NCBI GenBank assembly: GCA_046262995.1
Contig: JBHELQ010000154.1
Location: 1 to 20,332, forward strand
Direction: 5' to 3'
Length of the DNA: 20,332 bases
DNA from: JBHELQ01 sp046262995
GTDB lineage: Bacteria > Actinomycetota > Thermoleophilia > Solirubrobacterales > Thermoleophilaceae
The notes beneath the pieces are model-generated. The model was not told the origin of the DNA and made no database searches. It was given only the letters and a program-made list of their open reading frames with translations. Below are positions 20,204 to 20,332 of the stretch, one piece after another; the stretch's first letter is position 1, and the number at the start of each line of letters is the position of its first letter. The translations under genes were made by a program, and so were the position numbers.

Positions 20204-20332
20204 TCAGAAGTCGAGGACCGTGCTTCCCTCCGAGATCGTTGGTGGGTCGACCGTCCCGGTGACGTTCTCCTTGACCCACCCGGCAGCACGCTGAGACGAC
20301 TCGTCAGTACCTTCCTTGTCTTCGCAGATCGT
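20204..20332 (-). CDS. C-terminal end of an unidentified protein (cut by window edge)
   Basis: The minus strand reads an uninterrupted frame from the window edge to TGA at 20204-20206, giving 42 residues that begin TICEDKEGTDESSQRAAGWV and end with EGSTVLDF. Codon use is GC-rich at the third position, as in the other genes. The tail reminds me of small actinobacterial proteins of about 100 residues with a dimeric alpha/beta-barrel-like fold, but this is only a resemblance. The start lies outside the window. Confidence 0.65.
   Translation of the reverse strand, partial: TICEDKEGTDESSQRAAGWVKENVTGTVDPPTISEGSTVLDF

Noticed and set aside
1..20332. CRISPR arrays, insertion sequences, toxin-antitoxin or restriction genes
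   Set aside because: No regularly spaced repeats, transposase, nuclease or antitoxin pattern was seen on either strand.

Overview
The window looks like chromosomal DNA of a high-GC actinobacterium, probably of the Thermoleophilia (Solirubrobacterales/Gaiellales type). The reasons are GC-rich codon use, many GTG starts, several genes with no Shine-Dalgarno and a promoter right against the start codon, a caa3-type oxidase, a short HrdB/SigA-like sigma factor and an SigB/SigF-type sigma factor. The lineage is an inference from gene style; no rRNA is present. I see no insertion sequence, prophage, CRISPR array or complete tRNA.

Layout. 1-1555 (-): ctaC-ctaD, start of an aa3/caa3 cytochrome oxidase operon (ctaD runs off the edge). 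1645-2634 (+): a short-chain dehydrogenase. 2621-3427 (-): a Crp/Fnr-type regulator. 3505-3801 (+): a small acidic disordered protein. 3942-4715 (+): an SigB/SigF-like alternative sigma factor. 4678-5698 (-): small membrane protein plus DUF72 protein. 5738-6685 (-): secreted protein of unknown function. 6749-9296 (-): a drug-exporter-like ABC operon (ATPase and two permeases), with a divergent marR at 9368-9850 and a perfect inverted repeat between them. 10145-11038 (+): a HrdB-like sigma factor whose reading frame lacks an ordinary start codon. 11035-15387 (-): a tight five-gene operon, udgX, aldo/keto reductase, VOC protein, FAD oxidoreductase, GCS2-type ligase. 15486-19008 (+): HTH protein, two-domain VOC protein, crotonase, nitroreductase and a lipoprotein esterase. 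19025-20102: a His-rich membrane protein divergent from a Cys-rich MerR regulator. 20204-20332 (-): the C-terminal end of an unidentified gene.

The strongest hidden signal is regulatory. Five start codons (ctaC, the SDR, the small acidic protein, the small membrane protein and udgX) are each preceded by GTTT, a 15-17 base spacer and GGGTAC or GGGTAG, with only 9-12 bases left before the start codon. This is the promoter type known for actinobacterial SigB/SigF factors, and a gene for such a factor lies among them at 3942. I infer a local general-stress regulon made largely of leaderless or nearly leaderless messages, linking respiration, a covalent uracil-DNA binding protein and redox enzymes. 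Two further self-contained regulatory modules are the MarR/ABC exporter pair and the MerR/His-rich membrane protein pair; the second may be an undescribed metal-handling unit.
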